Positions 20,993 to 29,547 of a stretch of DNA of 44,209 nucleotides are shown in pieces. Both the position numbers and the translations under genes were made by a program. The notes below the pieces were generated by a model, which was not told the origin of the DNA, ran no database searches, and was given only the letters and a program-made list of their open reading frames with translations. This DNA comes from a virus: positions 1-44,209 of the IMG/VR virus record IMGVR_UViG_3300031952_000034. One strand, given 5' to 3'. The first letter of the stretch is position 1; each line of letters starts with the position of its first letter.

Positions 20993-21211
20993 ATGGGTTT
21001 AACTTGGGAGCCGTGCCCCTTCTGTGGCGAATCAACTGACACTGAACGAATAGGCAAACCCTTCTACACGGTCACAGACAAGGATGGCAAACTGCATGTG
21101 CACGGTAGCAAGCTTAAGAAGTGCAATTTCTGCGGTAAGACTTGGCGTAGCGAGTTGCCCACAATGAAAGAATCTATGGGCTATGACGGCGAAGAGGCAA
21201 CAGCGTTTTGA
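20993..21211 (+). CDS. Zinc-ribbon protein
   Basis: 72 residues. EPCPFCGESTD and KCNFCGKTWR are zinc ligands about 35 residues apart, with a beta hairpin between them; similar to Lar-like phage zinc ribbons. It starts two bases after terL and ends overlapping the next TTG. Confidence 0.65.
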   Translation: MGLTWEPCPFCGESTDTERIGKPFYTVTDKDGKLHVHGSKLKKCNFCGKTWRSELPTMKESMGYDGEEATAF

Positions 21212-21318
21212 AATGTCCAAACTGTGGCACAGTTCACTTTGTGCGTGACTGTCCGCACTGCCCAACCGAGTATGTGATTGCGTGCAGATGCGGAAAACTC
21301 TTAGAGGTTAAACAGTAA
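21208..21318 (+). CDS. Zinc-ribbon microprotein
   Basis: 36 residues from a TTG overlapping the previous TGA: MKCPNCGTVHFVRDCPHCPT then CRCGKLLEVKQ. Three Cys pairs, probably one or two zinc sites. Confidence 0.6.
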   Translation: MKCPNCGTVHFVRDCPHCPTEYVIACRCGKLLEVKQ

Positions 21319-21353
21319 AATTGGAATTTGGAAATTAGGTGGAGGTGACCTTT

Positions 21354-21584
21354 TTGAAGGTTGAAATAGATGCTCGTTATGCAAATACATCAAGCAATAA
21401 CTTAGCTGACCATACAGCTTTTTGTCTCATTCGTCTTAAACCTGAAACTATAGAAGAAGCGCATAAACTTGATTTGTTATCTACTATTTCGCAACAATAC
21501 AAATTGAAACCAGATAAGTTTGAGAAACACGTGAGTACATACATGTTTGATTACATCGTAGCATTTGAGGTTAAACAAGAATGA
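21354..21584 (+). CDS. Small protein, unknown, before the portal
   Basis: 76 residues from TTG 21354, placed five bases after a perfect GGAGGTGA; an in-frame GTG at 21339 is less well supported. Reads MKVEIDARYANTSSNNLADH, LIRLKPETIEEAHKLDLLST, FDYIVAFEVKQE. A compact alpha/beta domain; no family. Overlaps the portal start (ATGA). Confidence 0.6.
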   Translation: MKVEIDARYANTSSNNLADHTAFCLIRLKPETIEEAHKLDLLSTISQQYKLKPDKFEKHVSTYMFDYIVAFEVKQE

Positions 21585-22816
21585 AGATAGGCTCATACAA
21601 GTTAACTTGGCCTTTCATGAAGGAAGCAGCCCTAGACATAGACACTGTGTCCATGTGGCACACCACAGCCAGAGTAGAATACAAGCTTAAGGCCATCAGC
21701 ACGTACTACGAGCTCTACGCGAACCATGACCTTGTAAGAGGAATGATAGATGACTTGGCGGAAAGCGCATGCGGGCAGGGAATCTACACTACAGTCGAGA
21801 AGTTAAGCCCAGTGTTCCAGAAAAACAGAAGCAAAGAACTCTGCGACGAATTCGCCAAACACTTTAACCTTGACGAAGTATTGCCCAAGGTTGCTAAGAA
21901 CATTCTCATCGCCGGGTTCTGCCCAGTCGAAACCAAGCTGTCGCCAGCCATAGAGAAGTGCGCGTTGAAAGTTGTGCATCCACAGACGGTTGATAAAATC
22001 GTGACTGACCCAGTTACAGGCGAAGTGTTGGAGGTTCTGCAGAAGGTCGGAGACAAACAGATGAGGCTGGACGGCAAGAACCTTGCCTGGTTCACGTACG
22101 GCAACTTGGCCAACGACCCACGGGGAATAAGCTTCATTCAAAGCATACTGTCGCTTTTAACCACGTTGGACAACGCGACGAACACGGTTAGCACGATTGC
22201 TGAACGCTACGTCAGCCCGATTGCCGTGTGGAAAAGCCGCGCTCCCAGCAGCACACTCAAAGAGGCGGTGCTGAAGAGGCAGGAAGGCGAAGCCATATTT
22301 CTTGGGCAACTGACGCCTGACGAGATGAAAGACGACATTGTCAAGTTTTACCAGGTGGATCCGCGTGTGCCCTTCTGGGATTACATGGAGAATCTTGAAC
22401 TGCGCGTCTACGCCTATTCGCGTGCGAGCAACGTGTGGTACACTAAAAACGCTAATCTTGCTAGTGCGGAGAAAATGGAGGATATTGTGGCTCGGCACGT
22501 GGCTTCGATTCAGCGCAACATTAAACGCATTATTGAGAAGGCGTGGCTTGGGCCACTGTGCGAGATGAACGGGTTGGAAGAGATGCCTCGCGTCAACTTT
22601 GGCAGAGAACCCACAGGCGTCGAAGACATCACACCCAGCGACATCATCACTAAAGGCTTAGAGTTAGGCTACATTAACCAAGCGCAGTATTACGAGATTT
22701 TAAGGACGATTGGCGTTAAAATCAATGAGGAATTGGCAACTAAACCTGAAATAAAGGAAGAACCTGAAGAAGAAGAGGAGCCTGAAGAGCCGAAAACTGG
22801 CGAGGAAGAAGATTAA
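21581..22816 (+). CDS. Portal protein
   Basis: 411 residues. Features of phage portals: an N-terminal DLVRGMIDDLAESACGQGIY region, a central VVHPQTVDKIVTDPVTGEVL wing with the following LAWFTYGNLANDPRGISFIQ motif, and a long helix (SAEKMEDIVARHVASIQRNI) near the C-terminus. The tail is very acidic (EEPEEEEEPEEPKTGEEED). It forms the ring through which DNA enters the head. Position after terL agrees. Residue-level portal family not determined. Confidence 0.8.
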   Translation: MKIGSYKLTWPFMKEAALDIDTVSMWHTTARVEYKLKAISTYYELYANHDLVRGMIDDLAESACGQGIYTTVEKLSPVFQKNRSKELCDEFAKHFNLDEVLPKVAKNILIAGFCPVETKLSPAIEKCALKVVHPQTVDKIVTDPVTGEVLEVLQKVGDKQMRLDGKNLAWFTYGNLANDPRGISFIQSILSLLTTLDNATNTVSTIAERYVSPIAVWKSRAPSSTLKEAVLKRQEGEAIFLGQLTPDEMKDDIVKFYQVDPRVPFWDYMENLELRVYAYSRASNVWYTKNANLASAEKMEDIVARHVASIQRNIKRIIEKAWLGPLCEMNGLEEMPRVNFGREPTGVEDITPSDIITKGLELGYINQAQYYEILRTIGVKINEELATKPEIKEEPEEEEEPEEPKTGEEED

Positions 22817-23178
22817 TGGCTGAATTTAAAGAAGACCTGAAAAAAGTGCTGGCCGAAACCTTCAAGGAAAACATGGGTGACTCAACTTCTGAGGACCTGC
22901 CTGAATCAGTTGCCAAACTGAAGGAGGACATTGAAACTCGGATTGAAGCGGAATCCATCGGTGCTGAGTTTCTTGACAAACTAAAAGACGTTGCGGTTTC
23001 TCGCAGGCAACTGCGTGAGGCAGAAGAAGACGTTGCACATTCCTTGACAGTTTTGCAGGGAATCGTGAATACGTTGTCAGGGAAACTTGACGAATTAACC
23101 GAACTTAAAAAGTCGAATTTGGCGTTTGAACGCAAAGTCTTAACAGACATCGAGGAAACGCTAAAAAAGAATAAGTAG
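22816..23178 (+). CDS. Coiled-coil head-assembly protein
   Basis: 120 residues, almost wholly helical with heptads (RRQLREAEEDVAHSLTVLQG, LSGKLDELTELKKSN). It shares its first base with the portal's final base. Position between portal and structural genes suggests a scaffold or portal-associated protein, but the prohead protease fusion farther on also carries a scaffold-like coiled coil. Confidence 0.5.
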   Translation: MAEFKEDLKKVLAETFKENMGDSTSEDLPESVAKLKEDIETRIEAESIGAEFLDKLKDVAVSRRQLREAEEDVAHSLTVLQGIVNTLSGKLDELTELKKSNLAFERKVLTDIEETLKKNK

Positions 23179-23189
23179 GGTAGGCACAA

Positions 23190-24569
23190 ATGGGCCTGAA
23201 AATCGCCGAAGCATTCTATGACCGCTGCTTCATAACCGTCCTAGCCACGGGACTGCCAGCCACTCTTCTCGCAGATGTTACCTGCACGATCACGGACGAG
23301 GCGGGCAACCCAGGAGTTGGAGTTGTAACTGAACTTGGAAACGGCTGGTACAGTTGCCCCTTCACGCCTGACGCGGTGGGCACTTGGACAACCACATGGA
23401 GCAAAACTTTACTGCCCGCAAACTACGTGTTTTACTATCCTTACAAAGAGTTTCTTTGTGGTGCGGGGCAGGAAGGAGACATTCAAACTGATGTTGCGGC
23501 CGTTCACACTCACATACAAGACATTCACGACACAGATTTGCCTGCTGTCTACACTCGCGTCGGCGCACCCGCAGGCGCAAGCGTAAGCGCAGACATCGCG
23601 GCAATCAAAGCAGAAACAGCCTCGCTCGTAACCAAAGTAGACGCAGTAGACGATTATGTGGACACTGAAGTAGCGGCGATAAAAGCCAAAACGGACCTCA
23701 TCCCCGCTGCCCCCGCAACAGAAGCAAAACAAGACACAATCATAGGATACATCGACACTGAAGTTGCCGCAATCTTGGCGGCGGTTGACACTGAAGTTGC
23801 CGCAATCAAAGCCAAAACTGATAATCTTCCTGCTGATCCTGCAGACGACAGCGACCTAGATACGGCTATTGCCGCAGTCAAAGCTGAAACTGCTTTGATA
23901 GTTGCAGATACTAACGAACTGCAGACAGATCTGCATGATGGAGGCAGACTTGACCTTTTAGTTGACGCGATTAAAGCGAAAACGGACAATCTTCCCGCTG
24001 ACCCAGCGGACGAATCGAACACGCAGGGCGACTTGGACGCCATCCTAGCAGACAGCAACGAACTGCAAACGGATTGGGTTAACGGCGGACGGTTAGACCT
24101 CCTCATCGACGCGGTTAAAGCCCGCACAGACAACAATGAAACGGTCAAATGCTTCTTTAGTCCGTGTCAAGCCCTCGTCACCGCAGACACTACCCACACG
24201 GACGCCGCGTTGCCAACGGTGACTCTGCCCAACATTGCAGGCACAATAACACACGTTTACGCAGGATTCAAGTTTAGAATGATAGAGAACAGCAACGCCG
24301 CAACAAACAAACTTAGCGGCGCACAGGAAATCCAGATCAACAAGGCAGGCGGAGCATGGACTGATGCCATTAACTTTGTAGATGATCAATTTGGCGTGGC
24401 TGCGTCAACCCGCGAAGGCGGCGACTGCATCATAGGTTACATTGATGTGGCTGCCACGATAAACGTGTTCAACACGACTGCTCAGTTTCAATGGGACGAA
24501 CCCCTCACTGACCAAGACAGCCTCAAGTTTAATGATGTGCAGACGTTCGTCATAGTAAGTTACTATTAG
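23190..24569 (+). CDS. Repetitive coiled-coil virion protein (fibre or decoration)
   Basis: 459 residues. N-terminal 95 residues are a beta domain (TCTITDEAGNPGVGVVTELG, WYSCPFTPDAVGTWTTTWSK). Residues 95-320 are imperfect repeats of AAIKAKTDNLPADPAD and NELQTDLHDGGRLDLLVDAI, a pattern frequent in trimeric phage fibres. The C-terminal 130 residues are a beta domain (LPNIAGTITHVYAGFKFRMI, FQWDEPLTDQDSLKFNDVQT) and probably bind a ligand or the capsid. The shaft-and-knob layout is inferred. Confidence 0.65.
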   Translation: MGLKIAEAFYDRCFITVLATGLPATLLADVTCTITDEAGNPGVGVVTELGNGWYSCPFTPDAVGTWTTTWSKTLLPANYVFYYPYKEFLCGAGQEGDIQTDVAAVHTHIQDIHDTDLPAVYTRVGAPAGASVSADIAAIKAETASLVTKVDAVDDYVDTEVAAIKAKTDLIPAAPATEAKQDTIIGYIDTEVAAILAAVDTEVAAIKAKTDNLPADPADDSDLDTAIAAVKAETALIVADTNELQTDLHDGGRLDLLVDAIKAKTDNLPADPADESNTQGDLDAILADSNELQTDWVNGGRLDLLIDAVKARTDNNETVKCFFSPCQALVTADTTHTDAALPTVTLPNIAGTITHVYAGFKFRMIENSNAATNKLSGAQEIQINKAGGAWTDAINFVDDQFGVAASTREGGDCIIGYIDVAATINVFNTTAQFQWDEPLTDQDSLKFNDVQTFVIVSYY

Positions 24570-24580
24570 GAGGTGGAAAG

Positions 24581-25081
24581 GTAAGCATAAACGAAAAGGC
24601 GAAGCACGAAATCCAGTGGACAGTCGAGAAATTCTTGGCGAAAGACGCCCAAGAAATTGTAGAGAAGAATATTAAGCCATACGAAGTAATCAAAACTGCA
24701 CCCCATAATTGTCTATTACATGAAGGCATCGCAACATTTATAGGACTATTATGCGCAATCGGTTCAGAAACTGCTTACAGCAACGCCAACGCGCGAATCG
24801 GCGTCGGCAACGATGCGACAGCACCAGTGGACACGCAATCGGCGCTACTGGGCACTCAGCTATACAAAGCAATGAACGCCACGTATCCAAGCAAGAGCGG
24901 CGACCACGACATAGTTTTCCAATCGGACTTCGTATCAGGCGAAGCAGAATTCGCGTGGCTTGAAGAATCAATCGACAACGGTTCAACCCCAAACAAGAAT
25001 CTCTGCAGGCAAAACACAAGTTTAGGGACAAAGCCAACGGGCCAAACATGGCGACTAACTGGAACGATAACATGGACTTAG
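24581..25081 (+). CDS. Virion protein with near-cognate start
   Basis: About 166 residues. A perfect GGAGGTG (24569-24575) lies just before GTA 24581 and ATA 24587, while the first canonical start is TTG 24635, 59 bases later. The upstream codons encode a good helix (SINEKAKHEIQWTVEKFLAK), so translation very likely begins at GTA or ATA. The rest contains CLLHEGIATFIGLLCAIGSE, NARIGVGNDATAPVDTQSAL and a beta C-terminus, as in phage structural proteins of the tail-fibre or decoration class. Confidence 0.6.
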   Translation, partial: VSINEKAKHEIQWTVEKFLAKDAQEIVEKNIKPYEVIKTAPHNCLLHEGIATFIGLLCAIGSETAYSNANARIGVGNDATAPVDTQSALLGTQLYKAMNATYPSKSGDHDIVFQSDFVSGEAEFAWLEESIDNGSTPNKNLCRQNTSLGTKPTGQTWRLTGTITWT

Positions 25082-25096
25082 AAGGAGCGAACATAC

Positions 25097-26134
25097 ATGC
25101 CCATAACATGGTATTTCCGTAACACAAACGCTTCCACAGGCCCAACTGGAGAATTGAGCACCGACACTGACAGTTTCCCGTCTGTTCCATCTGACAAGAA
25201 CACGCCGAAAGACATGGTTCTGACGAAGGGGTCAGCGCAAACTTCTGTTGCAGGCGCTTACGTTGCAGCTACTCTGAAAACAATGGTTAGACTTTTTGTT
25301 GGTCCAGCCTTAGCCGCGCAAACGCTCACTGGCAGTCAAGCAGGATACAAAGTTGCTGTAGGCGCTAAAGAATCCAGCACTAGCATGAACCTTTACATGC
25401 GAACCTTCGTTTATGTGTGGCGAAGCGGTTCAGGCAACGTCAAAACAATCCTTGTGCCCACATCTTGCACTGTAGAGCATGGAACAACGGAAAAAGGCTG
25501 TGTCATAACTGCCACTGGCGCAACTACCGACTTCGCGGTTCTGGAAGGCGACAGAATCGTCGCCGAAATATGGTTTGACATAAGAGACACCACCACGTCA
25601 TACACTGCTACTCTTTACTGGGACGGAACTACAGATCCAGTTGACGGAACAACCACAAGCAACGCGGCAAGCTACTTTTACTGCCCCCAAACATTAAACC
25701 CTTCCATAACAGCCAAAAGCTTCTCTGATGTGGGTCATGGTTCAGAAGGTTTCCTTAATCCTTTCCGTGCCATGGGATTCGGCGAAACTGGGCATGGAAC
25801 CGAAGCATTCAACAATCCTTTCCGAGCAATGAGATTCTCAGATGTTGGTACAGTAGTCGATGTCTTTGCACACGAAAATCTCACTGCAGACTTCACCCGA
25901 CTATACTTTGACTCTTCGACCGAGTCAACCATTCATTTTCACTGTCCCGACTGCGGAGAAACCAACCACGCCCAAAGATACTGGTTTAACCCCAACAGGG
26001 AGTCTGGAATTGTATCCTACACGATTCCAACTCACACCAATGTTGCCACTGGCACGCAATGTGTTGGGAGCGGAAAAACCCTCAAATTGGATGTTTCTAC
26101 AACTGGAATTTCGAGACCAGACGGATTAACATGA
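25097..26134 (+). CDS. Virion protein with tandem 20-residue repeat and CxxC motif
   Basis: 345 residues behind GGAG. Residues 1-200 are beta-rich (TSVAGAYVAATLKTMVRLFV, YMRTFVYVWRSGSGNVKTIL). Residues 208-249 hold about two and a half copies of (F)SDVGHGSEGFLNPFRAMGF. After it, FHCPDCGETNHAQRYWFNPN contains a likely zinc site and YTIPTHTNVATGTQ closes with a Thr-rich strand. Probably a capsid-decoration or fibre protein; no family. Confidence 0.6.
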   Translation: MPITWYFRNTNASTGPTGELSTDTDSFPSVPSDKNTPKDMVLTKGSAQTSVAGAYVAATLKTMVRLFVGPALAAQTLTGSQAGYKVAVGAKESSTSMNLYMRTFVYVWRSGSGNVKTILVPTSCTVEHGTTEKGCVITATGATTDFAVLEGDRIVAEIWFDIRDTTTSYTATLYWDGTTDPVDGTTTSNAASYFYCPQTLNPSITAKSFSDVGHGSEGFLNPFRAMGFGETGHGTEAFNNPFRAMRFSDVGTVVDVFAHENLTADFTRLYFDSSTESTIHFHCPDCGETNHAQRYWFNPNRESGIVSYTIPTHTNVATGTQCVGSGKTLKLDVSTTGISRPDGLT

Positions 26135-26158
26135 CTTTCCCTTTTAGGTGTGACCTTA

Positions 26159-26911
26159 ATGGCGATTTTCAGTGATGGTTTTGAGAGTGGAGACTTCGTA
26201 GGTTGGACAGGACAGTACGAAAATGATGGTGCGATAACTGTTCAGTCAACGACAAAACACCACGGAACGTATGCCGCGCAATCTGCCATAACTAGTGGAG
26301 CTGCCGTGAGATACGCTATAGCCGAAAAGAACCTTGGTGTAACATATAAAACACTTTATTGGCGCGCATACGTGAATTTTGAGACGTTGACGGGATTGTC
26401 AGCAAATGACTTGAACACGTTTATGGGACTTTACGACAGTCTTTATGACCATGTGGGAGCAGGACTTTATAATGATGCTGGCACAGTCAAATGGGCGATG
26501 TGGTATAGGAATAATGGCGCTATGGTAATAACAACCTTAGCTACGCCAACACCATCAATAAATACGTGGTACTGTATTGAAATCAAAATCGTTCATGCTA
26601 CAGGCACAGGAGAAGCGCGCATGTATATTGACGGTGTAGAAAAACTCACGGCTACATCACTTACGAATAATGATGAAGACACAGGGCTTTGCGGGGTTGG
26701 TTGGACTTTACGTTCTGGTTCCATTAGTGAAGGTTGGACAGTTTACGTTGACTGTGTTGTTGTTGCCGACGCATACATCGGCACAGAAGCGGCAGGCGTC
26801 ACAGTCAAGAAGGGCAGCAACCTAGCCGCTAAGATGACGGAAATGTTGAACAGCAAAATGTTGTTCAGCATCGCCGACAGGTTCCCCAAACTGGTTCCGA
26901 GGCGCTTCTAA
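26159..26911 (+). CDS. LamG/concanavalin-like virion protein
   Basis: 250 residues from ATG 26159 behind AGGTGTG (GTG 26150 is less likely). It opens MAIFSDGFESGDFVGWTGQY, a typical start of a laminin-G/concanavalin-like domain, and runs through TWYCIEIKIVHATGTGEARM, YIDGVEKL and WTVYVDCVVVADAYIGTE. The same domain is found at the N-terminus of the giant protein at 40218. Residues 220-250 form an amphipathic tail. Glycan binding is inferred from the fold. Confidence 0.65.
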   Translation: MAIFSDGFESGDFVGWTGQYENDGAITVQSTTKHHGTYAAQSAITSGAAVRYAIAEKNLGVTYKTLYWRAYVNFETLTGLSANDLNTFMGLYDSLYDHVGAGLYNDAGTVKWAMWYRNNGAMVITTLATPTPSINTWYCIEIKIVHATGTGEARMYIDGVEKLTATSLTNNDEDTGLCGVGWTLRSGSISEGWTVYVDCVVVADAYIGTEAAGVTVKKGSNLAAKMTEMLNSKMLFSIADRFPKLVPRRF

Positions 26912-27100
26912 ATGAGCTTTTTCGAAGGCGACGTAATCGCCAAGGAACAGTTACACGGAGTCGCAGGCGTAGGCACAGGCGCAGGCGTCGCCGCACCCGC
27001 GGTTCCGACTGTTGGCGCACCTAAAAAGAAGAAGCACGAACCCAAACTGAAGTGGCTGCCCGCAATCAAAGACTACCTGCAGTGGAAGGTTTCAGCGTGA
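26912..27100 (+). CDS. Small Gly/Ala/Pro- and Lys-rich protein
   Basis: 62 residues. A flexible GVAGVGTGAGVAAPAVPTVG segment leads to a basic stretch (APKKKKHEPKLKWLPAIKDY). It abuts both neighbours and ends in a GTGA overlap with the MuF-like gene. Perhaps a capsid cement or DNA-binding linker; unknown. Confidence 0.5.
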   Translation: MSFFEGDVIAKEQLHGVAGVGTGAGVAAPAVPTVGAPKKKKHEPKLKWLPAIKDYLQWKVSA

Positions 27101-27510
27101 CAATTTATGAAGCCACAAAAAAACGGCTTGCCCTTCGCCTGAAAAGGATAGTTGGAGCGCATCGCCTCGGCAACATGACGAGACAAGAAATGCACCTGCA
27201 GAGAACCACAGAAATTCAAAGGGCACATCGACAAGTTGAAGCTTTAAAACGCGTTCCCACAGACACCCCCGCAAGAATAACATATTTCAGCGTCCACGAC
27301 GAGTGGGTCTTCACCGCCGTCTTCGACAACCGTGTCTGCCCGTACTGTTTAGCGTTTGAAAACCAAACTTTCACTGGCAACACGTTAAGAGCAAAGTTTC
27401 CATATCTCGAAATTGTGGACCTGGAAACGATTATTCCTAATGTTCACCCGCACTGTCGTTGCCGTCTTGAAAGGACCTTGTATTTTGGAGATATAGGCGT
27501 TGAAAAATGA
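27097..27510 (+). CDS. MuF-like (SPP1 gp7) head-morphogenesis protein
   Basis: 137 residues from a GTG overlapping the previous stop. Basic helical N-terminus, then the MuF signature: DNRVCPYCLAFENQTFTG around residues 76-93 and IIPNVHPHCRCRLERTL near the end. The paired cysteines and histidine likely bind metal. Family members join the portal and assist DNA ejection. Short for the family because the usual N-terminal domain is missing. Confidence 0.8.
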   Translation: MTIYEATKKRLALRLKRIVGAHRLGNMTRQEMHLQRTTEIQRAHRQVEALKRVPTDTPARITYFSVHDEWVFTAVFDNRVCPYCLAFENQTFTGNTLRAKFPYLEIVDLETIIPNVHPHCRCRLERTLYFGDIGVEK

Positions 27511-27557
27511 AGGGTAAGAAAGGCGCTAAAAAGAAGCGTCATGGTCGAAGACCTTGA
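27507..27557 (+). CDS. Basic 16-residue peptide
   Basis: MKGKKGAKKKRHGRRP: 11 of 16 residues are Lys, Arg or His. It starts in an ATGA overlap with the MuF-like gene and ends 13 bases before the next start. Reminiscent of protamine-like or ribosomal-tail peptides; may bind packaged DNA. Confidence 0.4.
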   Translation: MKGKKGAKKKRHGRRP

Positions 27558-27570
27558 AGGAGGTGCGTGA

Positions 27571-27798
27571 ATGAAGTATTACGATGGAATGGGAAAAGAC
27601 GTATCTGATTACGTGGCTGGCCTAGAGGCGACTGTTGCAGAGCTGAAAGCAAAGTTGGAACTACATTTAGCCCCAATCATCAGCAACGTTGCAGAGCAAG
27701 TATTCCCGTCTTCGGAACCAACAACTGGAAGTGTGGAAACAACAGAAGTTAAACCAAAACCTAGAAGGAGAACCGAACCAGATGCCAACACCGAGTGA
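27571..27798 (+). CDS. Small coiled-coil protein
   Basis: 75 residues behind GGAGGTG. DYVAGLEATVAELKAKLELH is a short coiled coil; the tail is Ser/Thr/Lys/Arg-rich (KPKPRRRTEPDANTE). Its 3' end overlaps the protease gene start. Confidence 0.55.
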   Translation: MKYYDGMGKDVSDYVAGLEATVAELKAKLELHLAPIISNVAEQVFPSSEPTTGSVETTEVKPKPRRRTEPDANTE

Positions 27799-29383
27799 AG
27801 GAGAAACTGAAAAGGACTTCGTAAGCCGATGCATGAGCTACCCCGACATGCAAAAGCATGAGCCGAAGCAGCGGGCAGCCATCTGCTACAGCAAGTTTCG
27901 AGGCGAAGCAGTACACCCAGACTTCCAACGCATCATCAACCTATTCTTCAAACGTTACAGGGTAGATGAAGCCATCGAGAAATTCGGCAAATTCGTAATG
28001 CGCAACAGCTTAAACCTGTCCAAAGCCTACAACCCGGACGTGCAGTTCAAAGAAAGTTTCGAGTGGATAGAACCTCTCATTCAGCCGTACAAGCAGGATA
28101 AAGACGCGAAATACTATTTAGTCACAGCTTTAACCGCGGACATCAGCATGAACAACGTGGACTACGGCTCAGAAGACAGGTTGGCAAGAGAGGACAGCAG
28201 CATGAACTGGCGGCCCGTCAACATCAACCACGACCACGACAAATGGTTATCTTATCCGCGTACACGAGTGGACTTTTCAGCGGCAAACGAGTTCAGCCTC
28301 GAAGCAACCCTGAGAGTTGACAACCGCGACGCGTGGCTGCAGAAAATGCTTGACGAAGGCAAAATCCTGCATCCAAGCATAGAAGGCAGGCCCCACCCGA
28401 TAAGCGGACGCTACCACTTCACAGGCTTGGCCCTGCTAGAGAAAGGCGTTGAGTTGCCCGGCTGTCCGCTGACAGAGATTGTTCCTTTAGTGTTCAACGA
28501 GAGTGTTGGAAAGAGCATTTGCGAGTTTAAAGGTGGAAAAATGGTTTGTGAGTGTACAACAACAAGTGAGGTGAAAAACAATTTGAATGAATCAGTTAAA
28601 GAAGCCATAAAGGAAGTGTTGGCAGAATCGGAATTGAAAGAACAGGAAGTTCCAGACGCAACCAACGCGCCGTCTACAGTGGCTAAAGACGATACTGCAA
28701 CTTGCCCTGAAAACCATCATTGGGACCCAGACGCGAACAAGTGTGTTCCTGACGTTGCACAAGAGTGCGAGGCGGGATGGCATTTCGATGCGGCATTGCA
28801 GAAATGTATCCCAGACAATCCCCAAGTAAACGAGTCAAAACTAAGATTGAAAGTTGCCGACTACGAGCTTCAGAACATTCAGTTAAACGAGGAAAAAACT
28901 GAGCTAAAAGAAGAAAACGAATCTCTGAAAACACAGCAGAAACGCAAAGACGCTGAAAGCACTAAACTCGTCGAAAAACTAACACAAGGCAATTACACCA
29001 AAGACGGCATCGTCAGCGAACAGAACAAGCGCATTGACAGTTTAGAAGGTAAAGATAAACGAAACGTCAACCAACTCCAAGAATTAACGAAGCGAGAGCA
29101 GAATGCACTGCAACACCTAGAAGAAATGGTTAAGAGCCGAGACAGCTACAAGGAAATGTACAATTCTGAACGGGCAAGCAGAGAAGCCACAGTAACGGAC
29201 AACGAGAGATTAGGCAAAGAAAACTTGGGCCTGACAAACCAGTTGACCGAGATGAAGTCTCACGAAATCCAATGGACTAAGGACAAACAGACTTTGCAGG
29301 AAGGCTTGACTAAAGCTTTGAAGCATCAGAAATACGTCTACGAGTTCTTGAAGACTAAAGGCTTCGAAATAGTCAACACTTAA
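27782..29383 (+). CDS. Prohead protease fused to scaffold-like coiled coil
   Basis: 533 residues from ATG 27782 behind GGAGA. Residues 1-40 (EKDFVSRCMSYPDM, KQRAAICYSKFR) match the leader domain common to phage prohead proteases. Residues about 90-240 form the protease: the His in VNINHDHDKW (about 149) and Ser in ILHPSIEGRP (about 195) are likely catalytic, with FTGLALLEKGVELPGCPLTE closing the fold. Residues 305-345 are a Cys-rich linker (CPENHHWDPDANKCVP). Residues 353-530 are a long coiled coil resembling a scaffold. It should mature the head. Confidence 0.8.
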   Translation: MPTPSEGETEKDFVSRCMSYPDMQKHEPKQRAAICYSKFRGEAVHPDFQRIINLFFKRYRVDEAIEKFGKFVMRNSLNLSKAYNPDVQFKESFEWIEPLIQPYKQDKDAKYYLVTALTADISMNNVDYGSEDRLAREDSSMNWRPVNINHDHDKWLSYPRTRVDFSAANEFSLEATLRVDNRDAWLQKMLDEGKILHPSIEGRPHPISGRYHFTGLALLEKGVELPGCPLTEIVPLVFNESVGKSICEFKGGKMVCECTTTSEVKNNLNESVKEAIKEVLAESELKEQEVPDATNAPSTVAKDDTATCPENHHWDPDANKCVPDVAQECEAGWHFDAALQKCIPDNPQVNESKLRLKVADYELQNIQLNEEKTELKEENESLKTQQKRKDAESTKLVEKLTQGNYTKDGIVSEQNKRIDSLEGKDKRNVNQLQELTKREQNALQHLEEMVKSRDSYKEMYNSERASREATVTDNERLGKENLGLTNQLTEMKSHEIQWTKDKQTLQEGLTKALKHQKYVYEFLKTKGFEIVNT

Positions 29384-29418
29384 ACCCCATTTTCCCACCT
29401 TTCCCCAAAGTGACGCTT

Positions 29419-29544
29419 ATGTTGAAATGCCAGAACTGCGGGGCACCAGTCGAAGAATCCACGTGTCGGACCTGCAAAAAGAAGATTCACAGTTACGTAT
29501 GCGTTTGCGGAGCCTATGTTTCCAACCCAAGTTACAGGAGATGA
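29419..29544 (+). CDS. Zinc-ribbon microprotein
   Basis: 41 residues: MLKCQNCGAPVEESTCRTCK then YVCVCGAYVSNPSYRR. Three CxxC or CxC pairs. A GTGA ribosome site precedes the ATG. Resembles the repeating unit of the next gene. Confidence 0.6.
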   Translation: MLKCQNCGAPVEESTCRTCKKKIHSYVCVCGAYVSNPSYRR

Positions 29545-29547
29545 AAT

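Noticed and set aside
23654-24148. 164-codon minus-strand frame with Ser/Ala repeats
   Set aside because: It mirrors the repetitive coiled-coil gene on the plus strand; repeats there keep the antisense frame open.
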